Source: Hypsibius dujardini (Eukaryota > Tardigrada > Eutardigrada > Parachela > Hypsibiidae). Taken from it: DNA of 23,409 nucleotides. Within the stretch, counting starts at the first letter, position 1. Every line of letters begins with the position of its first letter. The notes under the pieces were generated by a model, which made no database searches, was not told where the DNA came from, and saw nothing but the letters and a program-made list of their open reading frames with translations. The translations under genes and the position numbers were made by a program. The stretch lies in the NCBI GenBank assembly GCA_001579985.1, contig LRSR01006800.1:1-23409 (forward strand). The letters run 5' to 3'. This document shows, piece by piece, positions 8,464 to 16,759 of this stretch.

Positions 8464-10146
8464 TCAGCCGGGAAGAGGGATGCGTGATCTCTTGATATGT
8501 TCCATTTTTAGGTAGCGCACGGCTCATGGAGAACGTTCGAAAACTCCAACAAGTCAACGACAGTCTCGTGCAACATCTCAAGAAAACTATGACTGCCTAC
8601 AGGGAGCTCAAAGCCGCGAAAGAGCATCAAGCTGTCATCTTCACCAAACGGCTTACGGATCTGCAGCAGGACCTGACGTCCAAAACTAAACAAATTTCGG
8701 CCCTTCAAGTCAGGCAGAAGAAGACTTCCACTGAGGCGGAGAGCCTCAGCCGCCAACAGTCTGAAGACGCCGCTCGCTCCCAGGTGGTCGAAGTGAAGCT
8801 GTCGCAAGCCTTGGAACGCGTCGGAGAGCTGCAGAAAGAGAATCAGCAGTTGAAAAAGGAGGTTTCGCCCCCCGGGAGTGCCTCCAACTCGGAGAAGGTA
8901 CTGGCCCGACGTGTCATGGAACTGGAGATTGAGGCCGGAAGGTATCGCGCCAAGGACGCCGAGATTGAGGAGCTGAAGGTCAAGCTTCGTGCCAGGGAGG
9001 CGCAGCTGGAGCTTCTGCAGCAGGAGGTAGGAACCGGGAATGAGATCAAACAACGAAACGGCTAATTGAGTGCGGTTGGTCGATTGGTTGATTGCAAAAA
9101 ATTCCCGCATCACCTTGTGCTATGGCCCGGGGCTTGATTGATTGATTCATCAGCCACGTTTCCGAAGATTCAATTCTTTTCTCCAAACCACTAGAAAACG
9201 TTGGATTCCAAGATTTTCAATACCCTTCCACTCCGAATTCGATTTGGAATCGATTGGCATCAGCAGCGTCTCAGTCGGATGCCAGGGGGTGGAGCTATGG
9301 ATCATTTCTGTAGTGTCACTCGGAAGCCTAGCTAGACTAGATTGAACTAGCTCGTAGCTCCGCCCCCTGGCATCCAAAAACGATTCTGCTGATGTCGATC
9401 GATTCCAAATCGAATTCCGAGTGGAAGGGATGTCAAAAATCTTGGAATCAAACGTTTTCCAGTGGTTTGAATAAAAAAATTGAAACTTCGGAACGTGCCT
9501 GAAGAATCAATCAATCAAGCCCCGGGTCATAGCACAAAGTAGTGCGGGAATCACCTGATTTGATGCTTGCTAGATGGAGGGACTTCGCGACCAGAAAGCT
9601 GTGCGATTTGTGGATAAAGTCACGGAGACCCTCGAAGAGGTCTCTCCTGAGAAGGCGCCGGACACTCACCGACAGCGGCTGACGGAGCAACTGCGCGCCG
9701 CTGAAAACGTCCGGGATGATTTAGTGCGCGAGCTGCGGGAAGTCAAAGCGGAGCTGGAGGATCGAATTTGGAAGGCGGAAAAGTACCAGCGGGATGTGGA
9801 GCGACTGACGAAGGAGAAGGACCGCGCTTACGAAAAAGTCCACGAGGCTCAGACCGAGTTTGAGGAGCGCCGCCTGCAGGAGCGGAAACTGTTCGACGGC
9901 AAAGTGGACGTCCTGCAGGAGGAGACTGTGATGTATAAGAAGCGCACGAAGGAGGCGGAGAAACTGCTGGCCCGACTGAAGGTGCGCCAGGAAGGGAAGG
10001 ACCTCCAGCAGCGGCAGGAACTTTTGGCCGCGCGGACACGCCTGGATGAGTTGACCGCGGTGAATGCGCAGTATCGCGAGCGTTTGGAGAAGATAAACTT
10101 GGAGTTAGCGACGATTGATATTCCGGAGGAAATTGATGGCGCTTGA
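7131..10146 (+). CDS. Coiled-coil protein of unknown function, 4 exons
   Basis: Predicted exons are 7131-7206, 7409-7993, 8512-9026 and 9574-10146, with phases 1, 1 and 0 agreeing at each junction, for 582 residues. Donors are G^GTGAGC, CCG^GTATGG and GAG^GTAGGA; acceptors are TTCTCTCAG, TTTTTAG and TTGCTAG. Residues 1-220 are low-complexity and charged, with Ser/Arg/Glu-rich stretches and a tandem KDVLEK/KDVLET made by an 18-bp duplication at 7641-7674. Residues about 225-392 (exon 3) and 425-575 (exon 4) are strongly heptad-like, rich in Glu/Lys/Arg/Gln/Leu, and should form long coiled coils; a Pro-Pro-Gly break interrupts exon 3. No signal peptide or membrane segment is visible. The acidic C-terminus ends in IPEEIDGA. 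This suggests a cytoplasmic structural or scaffold protein (cytoskeletal, centrosomal or ciliary are options), but coiled-coil composition alone cannot assign a family. Transcript evidence is needed for the first exon. Confidence 0.75.
8016..8150. repeat. GATT-rich simple repeat in coiled-coil intron 2
   Basis: Imperfect GATT/GATC tetranucleotides with GGTT and GCTT interruptions, directly downstream of the donor at 7994. Like most GATT runs in this window it has the GATT strand in the sense of the host gene. Confidence 0.85.
8418..8463. repeat. (TCTG)11 microsatellite in coiled-coil intron 2
   Basis: Almost pure TCTG array about 48 bp upstream of the exon 3 acceptor at 8510-8511. It is pyrimidine-rich on the sense strand and may sit within range of splice-site recognition. 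Confidence 0.95.
9101..9551. mobile_element. Foldback element family A, copy 2, filling intron 3
   Basis: Palindrome of 451 bp with arms of about 200-220 bp. The left end ATTCCCGCA (9101-9109) pairs with TGCGGGAAT (9543-9551). Both arms carry CTTTGTGCTATG/CACCTTGTGCTATG, CCCGGGGCTTGATTGATTGATTC, AAACCACT.GAAAACGTT and the family A core GGAATCGAT..CATCAGCA and GGATGCCAGGGGG.GGAGCTA. The spacer is about 53 bp (9301-9353). The core matches copy 1 at 5229-5466, while the outer 95 bp on each side are specific to this copy. It occupies most of the 547-nt intron. Confidence 0.9.
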
Positions 10147-10463
10147 CCTGTGTGTGTTGCCGGGTGGGCAGTCAAGCGTGGGTGTCTCCTGCTGCCGCGG
10201 TGACGGTGAGTGCCGCTTAATGGTGTGTCCGCTCCGCTCCGTCCGTTTCGGACCGTAAATTTGATCTCTGATGCGCTGATCTTCTGTCACGGATACCCGT
10301 TTTTGTTGCTTTATTACCCAAAATTCTCAAACTTCCAATAGGCTTCGCAAATCTTTCCTTTTTTGGCTTCTCCAGCTAATTCATTTACATTTTTCAAACT
10401 CATTCCAGTGCTCTTTGGCTTTGCAGTTAGTTCGCCGTTTATTAAAACGAACCCCTTTTCTCG

Positions 10464-10511
10464 TTTGTCTGTCTGTCTGTCTGCCTGTCTGTCTGCCTGT
10501 CTGTCTGTCTA

Positions 10512-10548
<37 letters not shown>

Positions 10549-10550
10549 TT
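10464..10550. repeat. (TCTG)n microsatellite
   Basis: TCTG array with a few TGCC and TATC interruptions, 318 bp past the coiled-coil stop codon and probably in its 3' UTR or just beyond. Confidence 0.95.
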
Positions 10551-11040
10551 CTTACTTGAAGGACTTTGCTGTTTGTGTCTGATAAGCATCTTCCGCCGCT
10601 GTTTCTACCGGTTGTAAAACTGCTTGTGGCGTGTGGTGTGCATAATAATAATTTAAGGCAGTCACTGTGCCGGTGATATTACGTCTACGGTCTGGTCTGT
10701 CTGCTGCTGTCTGTGCTGTGCTAACTTAAACTCCGGAACATGAGCCCCGGGGCTAGGCAAACGGACCAGCCAACGCACAGCTGACTGCGAAAATTCGAAA
10801 GCACTGAAAAGTCGTTCTTCAAACCGCTAGAACACAACATCCGTTAACAGCTACACTTTCAGTTTGCCTGAAAAAGAGTGATTCCACAACTTTCCTGCAG
10901 AATCCTTATCGTTTCCTGACTGCGCCGCAAATTCAGACGCCAAATCGTCAAAGTCAATTTCAGCTTTCCAAGGTCGAAAGCGCGGCGTCGAGTTTTGCAT
11001 AAGCGACCCCGGGCGAATGTGAGAACAACAGGCGGAACTG

Positions 11041-11117
11041 CAGCGCAGACAGACAGACAGCGCAGGCAGGCAGGCGCACACGCAGTCAGGCAGGCAGACG
11101 CGCACGCAGTCAGGCAA
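11041..11117. repeat. Degenerate CAGA/CAGG repeat with a duplicated CGCAGTCAGGCAGGCAG block
   Basis: CAGACAGACAGACAG grades into GCAGGCAGGCAGG, and a block CAC(A)CGCAGTCAGGCA is present twice (about 11077 and 11102). It is short and non-coding. Confidence 0.7.
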
Positions 11118-11547
11118 GCTAATCAAGGCGTTGAACTGATCTTGTGAATCGCCTGTCCATTTTCATCATCTCATGCAAAACGGACTAAATCGGTAAGTGC
11201 CGTCAATCGGAGCAGCCTTTAACCGGAACAGCGCCTTGTTTCTGCTCTTGTTCCGATAATAGGTAGCTGTTTCTTTCTATTGCTCCGCTTTAAGGGTAAC
11301 TTATCCCGAGACGTTTTTCTCGGACAGCGTCAGTAAAAGCTTTAAATAGGATCGCTGTTCATAACGGTTCTGAAAGTGGGACAGTGCCTTCTCAGACATC
11401 TGTTCCGATAATCTGTTCCGATCTTTTTACTGTTCCGTTTTACGGGCAGTTCATTCGCGACTTTTCTTCTGTCTTTTTTTTGTCCGTCCTTTTTACACGC
11501 CCTCTAGTTGTTTTTTTCTTTCGCTTTTCTGATGTACTTTTTGCACT

Positions 11548-11549
11548 AG
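11548..11549 (+). promoter_or_regulatory. Candidate splice acceptor 21 nt before the JmjC start codon
   Basis: A long pyrimidine tract (about 11466-11535) is followed by TTTTTGCACTAG, with AG at 11548-11549 and the ATG at 11571. This is the arrangement of a 5' UTR intron acceptor or a trans-splicing site. Only RNA 5' ends could tell which. Confidence 0.35.
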
Positions 11550-11570
11550 GTTCCTGCAGTTGCGTTCGTA

Positions 11571-12170
11571 ATGGGGACTGGAAAGAAGGATCCCTCTGTT
11601 GGGGAGGTTCGACGGAACGCGGAGAGCCCGTCGGAGAAGTTCGTCGCGGAAGACTCCTCGGGAGTGTCTAGTTGGAAGTTCGTCTTCGCCACGTTGGCCA
11701 TTTCTGCGGCGGTTTACTACGGACTGCAGAGCCGCGGCGGGCAGAGCGGCGTGCCGCGATTTTTCGATCACAGACCGCCGCCGGGAGGACCCGGAAATGC
11801 CCAGGCAAGTTGATTGGATGGTCCATCGCTTGATTGATTGATTTGATGAGTCCGATAGCGGTTAAATGATTGATAAGATGATCCACTGCTTGATTGATTG
11901 ATTGGATGGTCCATCATTTGATTGATTGATTTGATGAGTCCGAAAGCGGTTGATTGATTGATTTGATGGTCCACTGCTTGATTGATTTGATGGTAAAACC
12001 CCAGTATATAAACAGTGAAATTTCGGAATTTGCGACAGCGAATCGATAGAGGACGTCGAGAGGAATCGATTAAATAAAATTTAGGCGAGGAAAGTCAAAC
12101 GTGAGGGAGATATGGCAATTCCAAGTCGGGGTACAATCAACCAATAAAATGAGCGAAACCGACAATTGAT

Positions 12171-12225
<55 letters not shown>

Positions 12226-13998
12226 GTAGTGGTATAAGCGCCTCCATTTCCTTTTGGCCTTGAACTCATGAGTGATGGGTCACCGAGCGAGGGCTCGCTC
12301 GCGCTCCGGTCAGTGGGAGGTTCACAGTCGTCTTGACAAACCGATGCTTGATTGATTGACTGAGTAGTGGTGTCAGCGATACCATTCTCTTATGACCTTA
12401 AACCCGCGAATAGTTTTTCTCCATATTTAGGTAAATGTTAAGTCTTCCTTTTAATAAATCACACTCGTTGATTGGTTGAGTGACTGGCACCTGTGTTTGT
12501 GCATTGTGTAGCGGATCGGGTTATAATAGTTGATTGCACATTCATGAGTGCGTTGCGCACTTTATGTTGGACCCCGTGCATTGCGCACTTTATGCTGGAC
12601 CCCGTGCATTGCGGACTTTGTGCTGGACCCCGTGCATTGCGCACTTTGTGCTGGACCCCGTGCGTTGCGCACTTGATGCTGGACCCCGTGCGTTGCGCAC
12701 TTGATGCTGGACCCCGTGCGTTGCGCATGAGATTGTAATGGCTGATTGATTGATTGATTGTTCCCCAACTTGGAAATGCCATATTTCCTTCAGTTTTGAC
12801 TTTCCTCACGTAATGTTTTTATAATCGATTCCTCTCGATGTCCTCTATCGATTCACTGTCGCCAAACTTCAAAATTTCAAAATTTCACTGTAAGTATGAT
12901 GTGCTACCTTTTTGCCTAGTTAAAGGTTTTTTGTTGAACCCAGTTTGAGCTTTTGAACGATTAGTTTTGAACGTCCGAAATTCAATTTCGAATCCATCGC
13001 GCTAAATCCTGTTGTTAGGCGGCGGGGTTGCCGTTGACTATCGAATCTGACCGGAAGTGCCTGACCATCTGTCGAAGGGCTTCACGGTTGATTGATGGAT
13101 TGGAGTGTGATTTGATTGGTCGAAGGGCTTCACGGTTGATTGATGGATTGGTGTTTGATTTGATTGGTCGAAGGGCTTCACGGTTGATTGATGGATTGGC
13201 GTGTGATTTGATTGGTCGAAGGGCTTCACGGTTGATTGATGGATTGGTGTGTGATTTGATTGGTCGAAGGGCTTTACGGTTGATTGATGGATTGGAGTGT
13301 GATTTGATTGGTCGAAGGGCTTTACGGTTGATTGATGGATTGGTGTGTGATTTGATTGGTCGAAGGGCTTGATTATTCCTTCCGTTGCAGGGTCCCTACG
13401 CGCCCGGCCACCAGAACGCCTACGGCACACCTCCTCCGCATCTGACGCCGTATTCGCGGAATGTTCCGGCCAAGAAGTCCCCGCCCACTCGGAAGCTCAG
13501 CGACGTCCCGGAGAGTAACGGCGGCTGGCGGGCCGCCAGCAAGGCCGACTGGGAGTCTCACGCCATTGACCACTGTGATATCGATCAAATGTCGGCGCGT
13601 GATATTACGCCGGAATTGTTCGAGAAGGAATACCGCTTCAAGAAACCGCTGGTCATCCATTTTCCCGACGGCGCGGACGGTTGGACCAAGGCGGATCTGT
13701 GGACGCTCCAGGCACTTCTGAAGTATTGGCAGTGTATTTGCTCGATTGTCTAGATGTTCGGTTAACTTGTTAAATCTCCAGCTTTTTAAACGTATGGGAT
13801 TGCTTTCTTGACTTGAAGAGCGTACGGAAAGTGGGAAGTCGGATCGGGCAAAGGGGTGGACATTGTTCGACACGGCGGAAACGGCCACTACAAGAGCAGC
13901 TTCGAGGAGTACGTGATGGGAATCATGGAGGAGCGTGATGAGCACCGAGAACCTTTGTGAGTATCGACAGGCAGGCAGGCAAACAAACAGGCAGGCAA

Positions 13999-14039
<41 letters not shown>

Positions 14040-14685
14040 TTTGCCTTGAAGGCAGATGAATGCTTAACAGCAATAGAAAATTCGATTTGTATTTCAGCTA
14101 CATGTTCGACCGAAACTTCTACAACCAATCTGCCTTGCCGAAAAGCATGCATCCGCCCGAGTACCTGAAGATATCGGTAGGCTCCGTGCCTTGTTTCCTG
14201 ATTCCGTGATTCTCCTTGTTTTGAGGTAGTATTTACCCGTTTCCCTCTTGTTGGGACAGCCGGTGCTGGATGAGAACATTTTCTTTCTTGGAGCTTCCAT
14301 GTCCGGTGTGTCCTTCCACAAGCACGCCGACGCCTGGAACGGTGTGGTCTTCGGCTGGAAGCGTTGGTTCATTTATCCACCGACGCAGACGCCACCGAGC
14401 GGTGTGTGGCCGGGCCTGAACACGATGCAGTGGTTCAGCCGGATCTATCCCTTGTTAAGTGAGGACACCCGGCCGCTGGAATGCATGCAGGGTCCTGGAG
14501 ATATTGTCTATTTGGTTGGTAGTCCTTCGTTCATTGTTTGCTCTGTATTCCTATTTCTGATTTGGGTGATTTTTTCCAGCCAGAGTCTTGGTATCACGGC
14601 ACCATCAACCTAGGTGACACCATCGCTATCGGCATCCAGAAGAACATTGGAGCCCTTCATATGGAAAACCTCACCTACACAAGTA

Positions 14686-14718
<33 letters not shown>

Positions 14719-15342
14719 GCATGTCTGTCTGTCTGTCTGCATGTCTGTCTGTCTGTCTGTCTGCATGTCTACCTGTCTGTATGTCTGTATGTCTGTTTGT
14801 CTGCCTGTCTGTCTGCTTGCCTGTCTGTCTGTCCGTCTGTCTGCCTGTCTGTCTGTTTGTTTCTTTGTCTGCCTGTCTGCCTGTTTGTCTGCCTGTCTGT
14901 CTGCGCTCTTTGCTGATCCGAAGTTGCGGTTGTTAATCGGTTTGTTAACTGTTAACTTCAGACAACCGCATTGAAGACGACAAGTCGCTCGACCCGAAAG
15001 TGAAGTTGGACAAGGCCTTCGAAATCTGGAAGGAACTCCACGAGCGCTACCCGACCAACACGGAAATCACTAACCGGCTCGGAGAGAATTACGCGTCGCG
15101 CGGTGATTTCCGGAACGCCATCGACATCTCGTTGGAGGCCGTCCAACGGGATCCGTACTTTTTGGTGGCACATATGAATCTCGGGAAGATGTACTTCACT
15201 GTTGGTGAACCGGAGTTGGCGGAGAAGCATTTCAAGGCCGCTGTGGAGATTAACCCCGCCAACTCCGATGTCTGCTGGATTTATGGAGAGTTCCTTGTGT
15301 TCCGACGGAGGGTTGACGACGCAGTCAAGTGGTTCAAAAAGG

Positions 15343-15374
<32 letters not shown>

Positions 15375-15438
15375 TGTCTGGCCAGTATCATTGGCGACCA
15401 TTGTCTGTCTGCATGTCTGCCTCTTTGTCTGTCTGTGC

Positions 15439-15486
<48 letters not shown>

Positions 15487-15600
15487 GCCTGCCTGCCTCT
15501 CTGTCTGTCTGTCTGGCTTGCTGGCTGGCTGTCTGTCTGTCTGGCTGTCTGTCTGCCTGCCTCTCTGTCTCTCTGGCTGGCTGGCTGGCTGTCTGTCTGG

Positions 15601-15631
<31 letters not shown>

Positions 15632-15818
15632 CCTATCTGATCTATATGTTCTTGTCTGGCTGATCTTGCAGGGTGCGCACGATCATGTGGACAAGAAGGC
15701 ATTCTTCGACAATCTAATTCACCAGGCCGAAGAGTTGGTCCGTCTGGACCCCGAGTTGAAGTCCATCCCCCAAGACCGACCCAAGATGATGGACCATTCC
15801 TTTGCGAATGCGCATTAA
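11571..15818 (+). CDS. JMJD8: Membrane-anchored JMJD8-like JmjC protein with C-terminal TPR domain, 8 exons
   Basis: Predicted exons are 11571-11804, 13391-13722, 13819-13956, 14098-14176, 14260-14514, 14580-14682, 14962-15341 and 15672-15818; phases agree at every junction, giving 555 residues. Residues 35-52 form one hydrophobic segment after a charged N-terminus with no cleavage-type signal, so a type II membrane protein with its domains in the ER/secretory lumen is inferred. Residues 79-140 are a Pro-rich linker. Residues about 140-380 are the JmjC region: KRWFIYPP (about 295-302), RPLEC and PESWYHGTINLG (347-358) match the JMJD8 family. The cupin metal site has H281 in FHKHAD and H352 in WYH; the Asp/Glu of the HxD motif is replaced by H283, so 2-oxoglutarate/Fe(II) hydroxylase activity is uncertain. 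Residues about 395-507 hold at least three TPR-like units (AHMNLGKMYF..., AEKHFKAAVEINP). Human JMJD8, as I know it, lacks TPRs. Intron 1 uses GC-AG; the other introns use GT-AG. AATAAA follows at 16047. Confidence 0.87.
11805..11806 (+). other. GC splice donor of JmjC intron 1
   Basis: The exon ends CAG^GCAAGT. The acceptor is TTCCGTTGCAG at 13380-13390, and the downstream exon is in phase 0. The only nearby GT (11809-11810) would leave phase 1 and put the next exon out of frame. AG^GCAAGT is the well-known consensus of U2-type GC-AG introns. Confidence 0.75.
11811..11998. repeat. About 88-bp GATT-derived repeat, two copies, at the start of JmjC intron 1
   Basis: The block GATTGGATGGTCCATC...TTGATTGATTGATTTGATGAGTCCGA.AGCGGTT occurs at 11812 and again at 11900, followed by a partial third. 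The array starts six bases downstream of the GC donor. Confidence 0.8.
12167..12225. repeat. (GATT)14 microsatellite
   Basis: Pure GATTGATT run within the loop of the foldback element, on the sense strand of the JmjC gene. Confidence 0.97.
12555..12728. repeat. 28-bp minisatellite, six copies plus a partial
   Basis: Units GCGCACTT(T/G)(A/G)TGCTGGACCCCGTGC(A/G)TT start at 12555, 12583, 12611, 12639, 12667 and 12695, with a partial at 12723. GCGCAC followed later by GTGC makes short hairpins possible. It lies in the foldback loop, and open frames across it are artefacts. Confidence 0.95.
13072..13372. repeat. 48-bp minisatellite, six copies, next to the exon 2 acceptor
   Basis: Units TCGAAGGGCTT(C/T)ACGGTTGATTGATGGATTGG(A/T/C)GT.TGATTTGATTGG start every 48 bp from 13072. 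The array ends about 18 bp before the splice acceptor at 13389-13390, so it may contain or displace the branch point. Since 48 is divisible by three it is open on both strands, but nothing else suggests coding. Confidence 0.95.
13966..14040. repeat. CAGG/CAAA/CAGA repeat in JmjC intron 3
   Basis: CAGG, CAAA and CAGA blocks start about 10 bases after the donor GTGAGTAT. This is the opposite orientation to the TCTG arrays in introns 6 and 7 of the same gene. Confidence 0.95.
14686..14906. repeat. (TCTG)n array in JmjC intron 6, starting at the donor
   Basis: The donor GTATG is immediately followed by TCTG tetranucleotides with CATG, CCTG and TTTG variants. The reading frame of exon 6 stays open through the array to a stop at 14934-14936, so a retained intron would append a Ser-Val-Cys-Leu-rich tail and drop the TPR domain. 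Confidence 0.95.
15342..15671 (+). other. Stopless 330-nt intron (exitron-like) in the JmjC-TPR gene
   Basis: The donor AAG^GTGCCT and acceptor CTTGCAG bound 330 nt, exactly 110 codons, made of TGCC, TCTG and GGCT tetranucleotides. The frame of exon 7 runs through it into exon 8 without a stop. Splicing is favoured because the spliced product is a clean TPR protein and both sites are good, but retention would insert 110 Cys/Leu/Ser/Val/Ala-rich residues in frame at the end of the TPR domain. Confidence 0.8.
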
Positions 15819-16759
15819 TATTTTTCTGCTGCCTGATCTAATACGATTCTCACATCCATTCCTTCCCCGTTACGCATTCCCGTTTTATTACTAATTTTTT
15901 TCTATGAATTTCTCCTTCCTCCAGACACGATATTGAGGCAGTCGCTCGGTGATATTTGTCGTATGGAAATTATCGAACAAATCCCTGTCTGACACGATCC
16001 AGTACTGGTGACACTGTTGTTAAGGTCAATTTAAGTACTCATTTAAAATAAACCAAAATGGGCTTTTTGATTTTAACATTCAATAATTTGTAATTTAATT
16101 TTATTTATTTTATTTTTATTATTTTATTTTAACAATTTTATTTTAATAATTTTGTTTTAATAATTTATTAATTTATAATTTAATATTTTAATATTTAATA
16201 TTTAATTTAATTTAAAGTTAGACGCCTGATCGCATATTTAATTTAATTTAAATGATAAGCTGTAACCCAATTTTAAATCCCTAGTGAGTCTTAATTTAAA
16301 TTCGATTTAAAATCAGACGCCTGGTCGCTTGCTGATTTGTAACTTTAATGTCTGGATTTGAACTGGGTCAGCCAAAGTTGGCTTACATAGGGAAAGTGCT
16401 TAACTTGAATGGTTGACGTGATTAGGGTTCATTTGGCACTTTCCCTGCCTGGTTGGTGCCGTGCCGCCAGGCGGCGCTGTTGCTCCTCCACACAACAAAC
16501 TGACATTTTGCCAATAAGGAATCAAAACATCTTCCTAGTGAGTTCATTTTTTTCATTCCGCTCACAATTGCTTGTTTACTTCAATTTCAGCTGCATTTTA
16601 TTGGTATAGTCGTTGGCTAGAACCATTTTTAATTTCCAAGCCCGGAATTTTTTCCGCGACACCAGAGTTCTAACTCGTGTGTTTGCCTCGTGTGTGTTTT
16701 AACTGAAGCGGTTGCTCTTCACACTTCTTTCCGAGTTATTCCAATTAGCTTGCCATTTC
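15819..16759 (+). other. 3' UTR of the JmjC gene, AT-rich spacer, 5' flank of the next gene
   Basis: After the AATAAA at 16047 comes an extreme AT-rich stretch (about 16070-16240) of ATTTTA/TTTAAT words. A direct repeat, AGACGCCTGRTCGC, occurs near 16219 and 16313. Inverted AGGGAAAGTGC (16389-16399) and GCACTTTCCCT (16436-16446) follow. A possible 5' UTR intron (donor CTA^GTGAGT about 16536, acceptor CAATTTCAG at about 16590) precedes the start codon of the next gene. No further gene seen. Confidence 0.5.
16047..16052 (+). terminator. Polyadenylation signal of the JmjC gene
   Basis: AATAAA lies about 230 nt past the stop codon at 15816-15818, before AT-rich intergenic DNA. It is assigned by consensus and position. 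Confidence 0.55.

Larger units (their letters stand above)
10147..11570 (+). other. 3' flank of the coiled-coil gene and upstream region of the JmjC gene
   Basis: It contains the 3' UTR of the upstream gene (a variant signal ATTAAA at 10441-10446 is possible), a TCTG array, a CAGG/CACACGCAGTCAGG repeat at 11041-11117, and then T-rich DNA. Words related to GTTCCGATAATCTG recur near 11250 and 11400. I find no separate gene; the open frames here lack matching splice sites. Confidence 0.5.
12013..12890. mobile_element. 878-bp foldback element inside JmjC intron 1
   Basis: The left arm (12013 to about 12145) begins CAGTGAAATTTCGG and includes GCGACAG.GAATCGATAGAGG, GAGAGGAATCGATTA, GAGGAAAGTCAAA and ATATGGCA.TTCCAAGT.GGG.ACAATCAA. 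The right arm (about 12758-12890) is the inverse, ending CACTG. The arms are about 130 bp with scattered differences. Between them lie a (GATT)14 run, a direct repeat of about 65 bp (GTAGTGGT...GCG...CCTT.AA, 12216 and 12365), and a 28-bp minisatellite. No transposase is encoded. CAGTG...CACTG ends recall Tc1-type termini, but TA target duplications are not clean. Confidence 0.8.

Noticed and set aside
8508-9113. Leu-rich minus-strand frame opposite coiled-coil exon 3
   Set aside because: Antisense shadow of a Glu/Lys/Gln-rich coiled coil. The plus frame has matching splice phases and a downstream exon.
14614-14936. Long Cys/Leu/Ser/Val-repeat open frames in several registers
   Set aside because: (TCTG)n has no stop in any frame. 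The frames start from non-family codons and simply follow the microsatellite; only the register continuing exon 6 is worth noting, as a retention product.
15388-15702. Gln-Thr-Asp-Arg repeat protein on the minus strand
   Set aside because: It is the reverse reading of the TCTG array in JmjC intron 7, with no start context or gene structure of its own.
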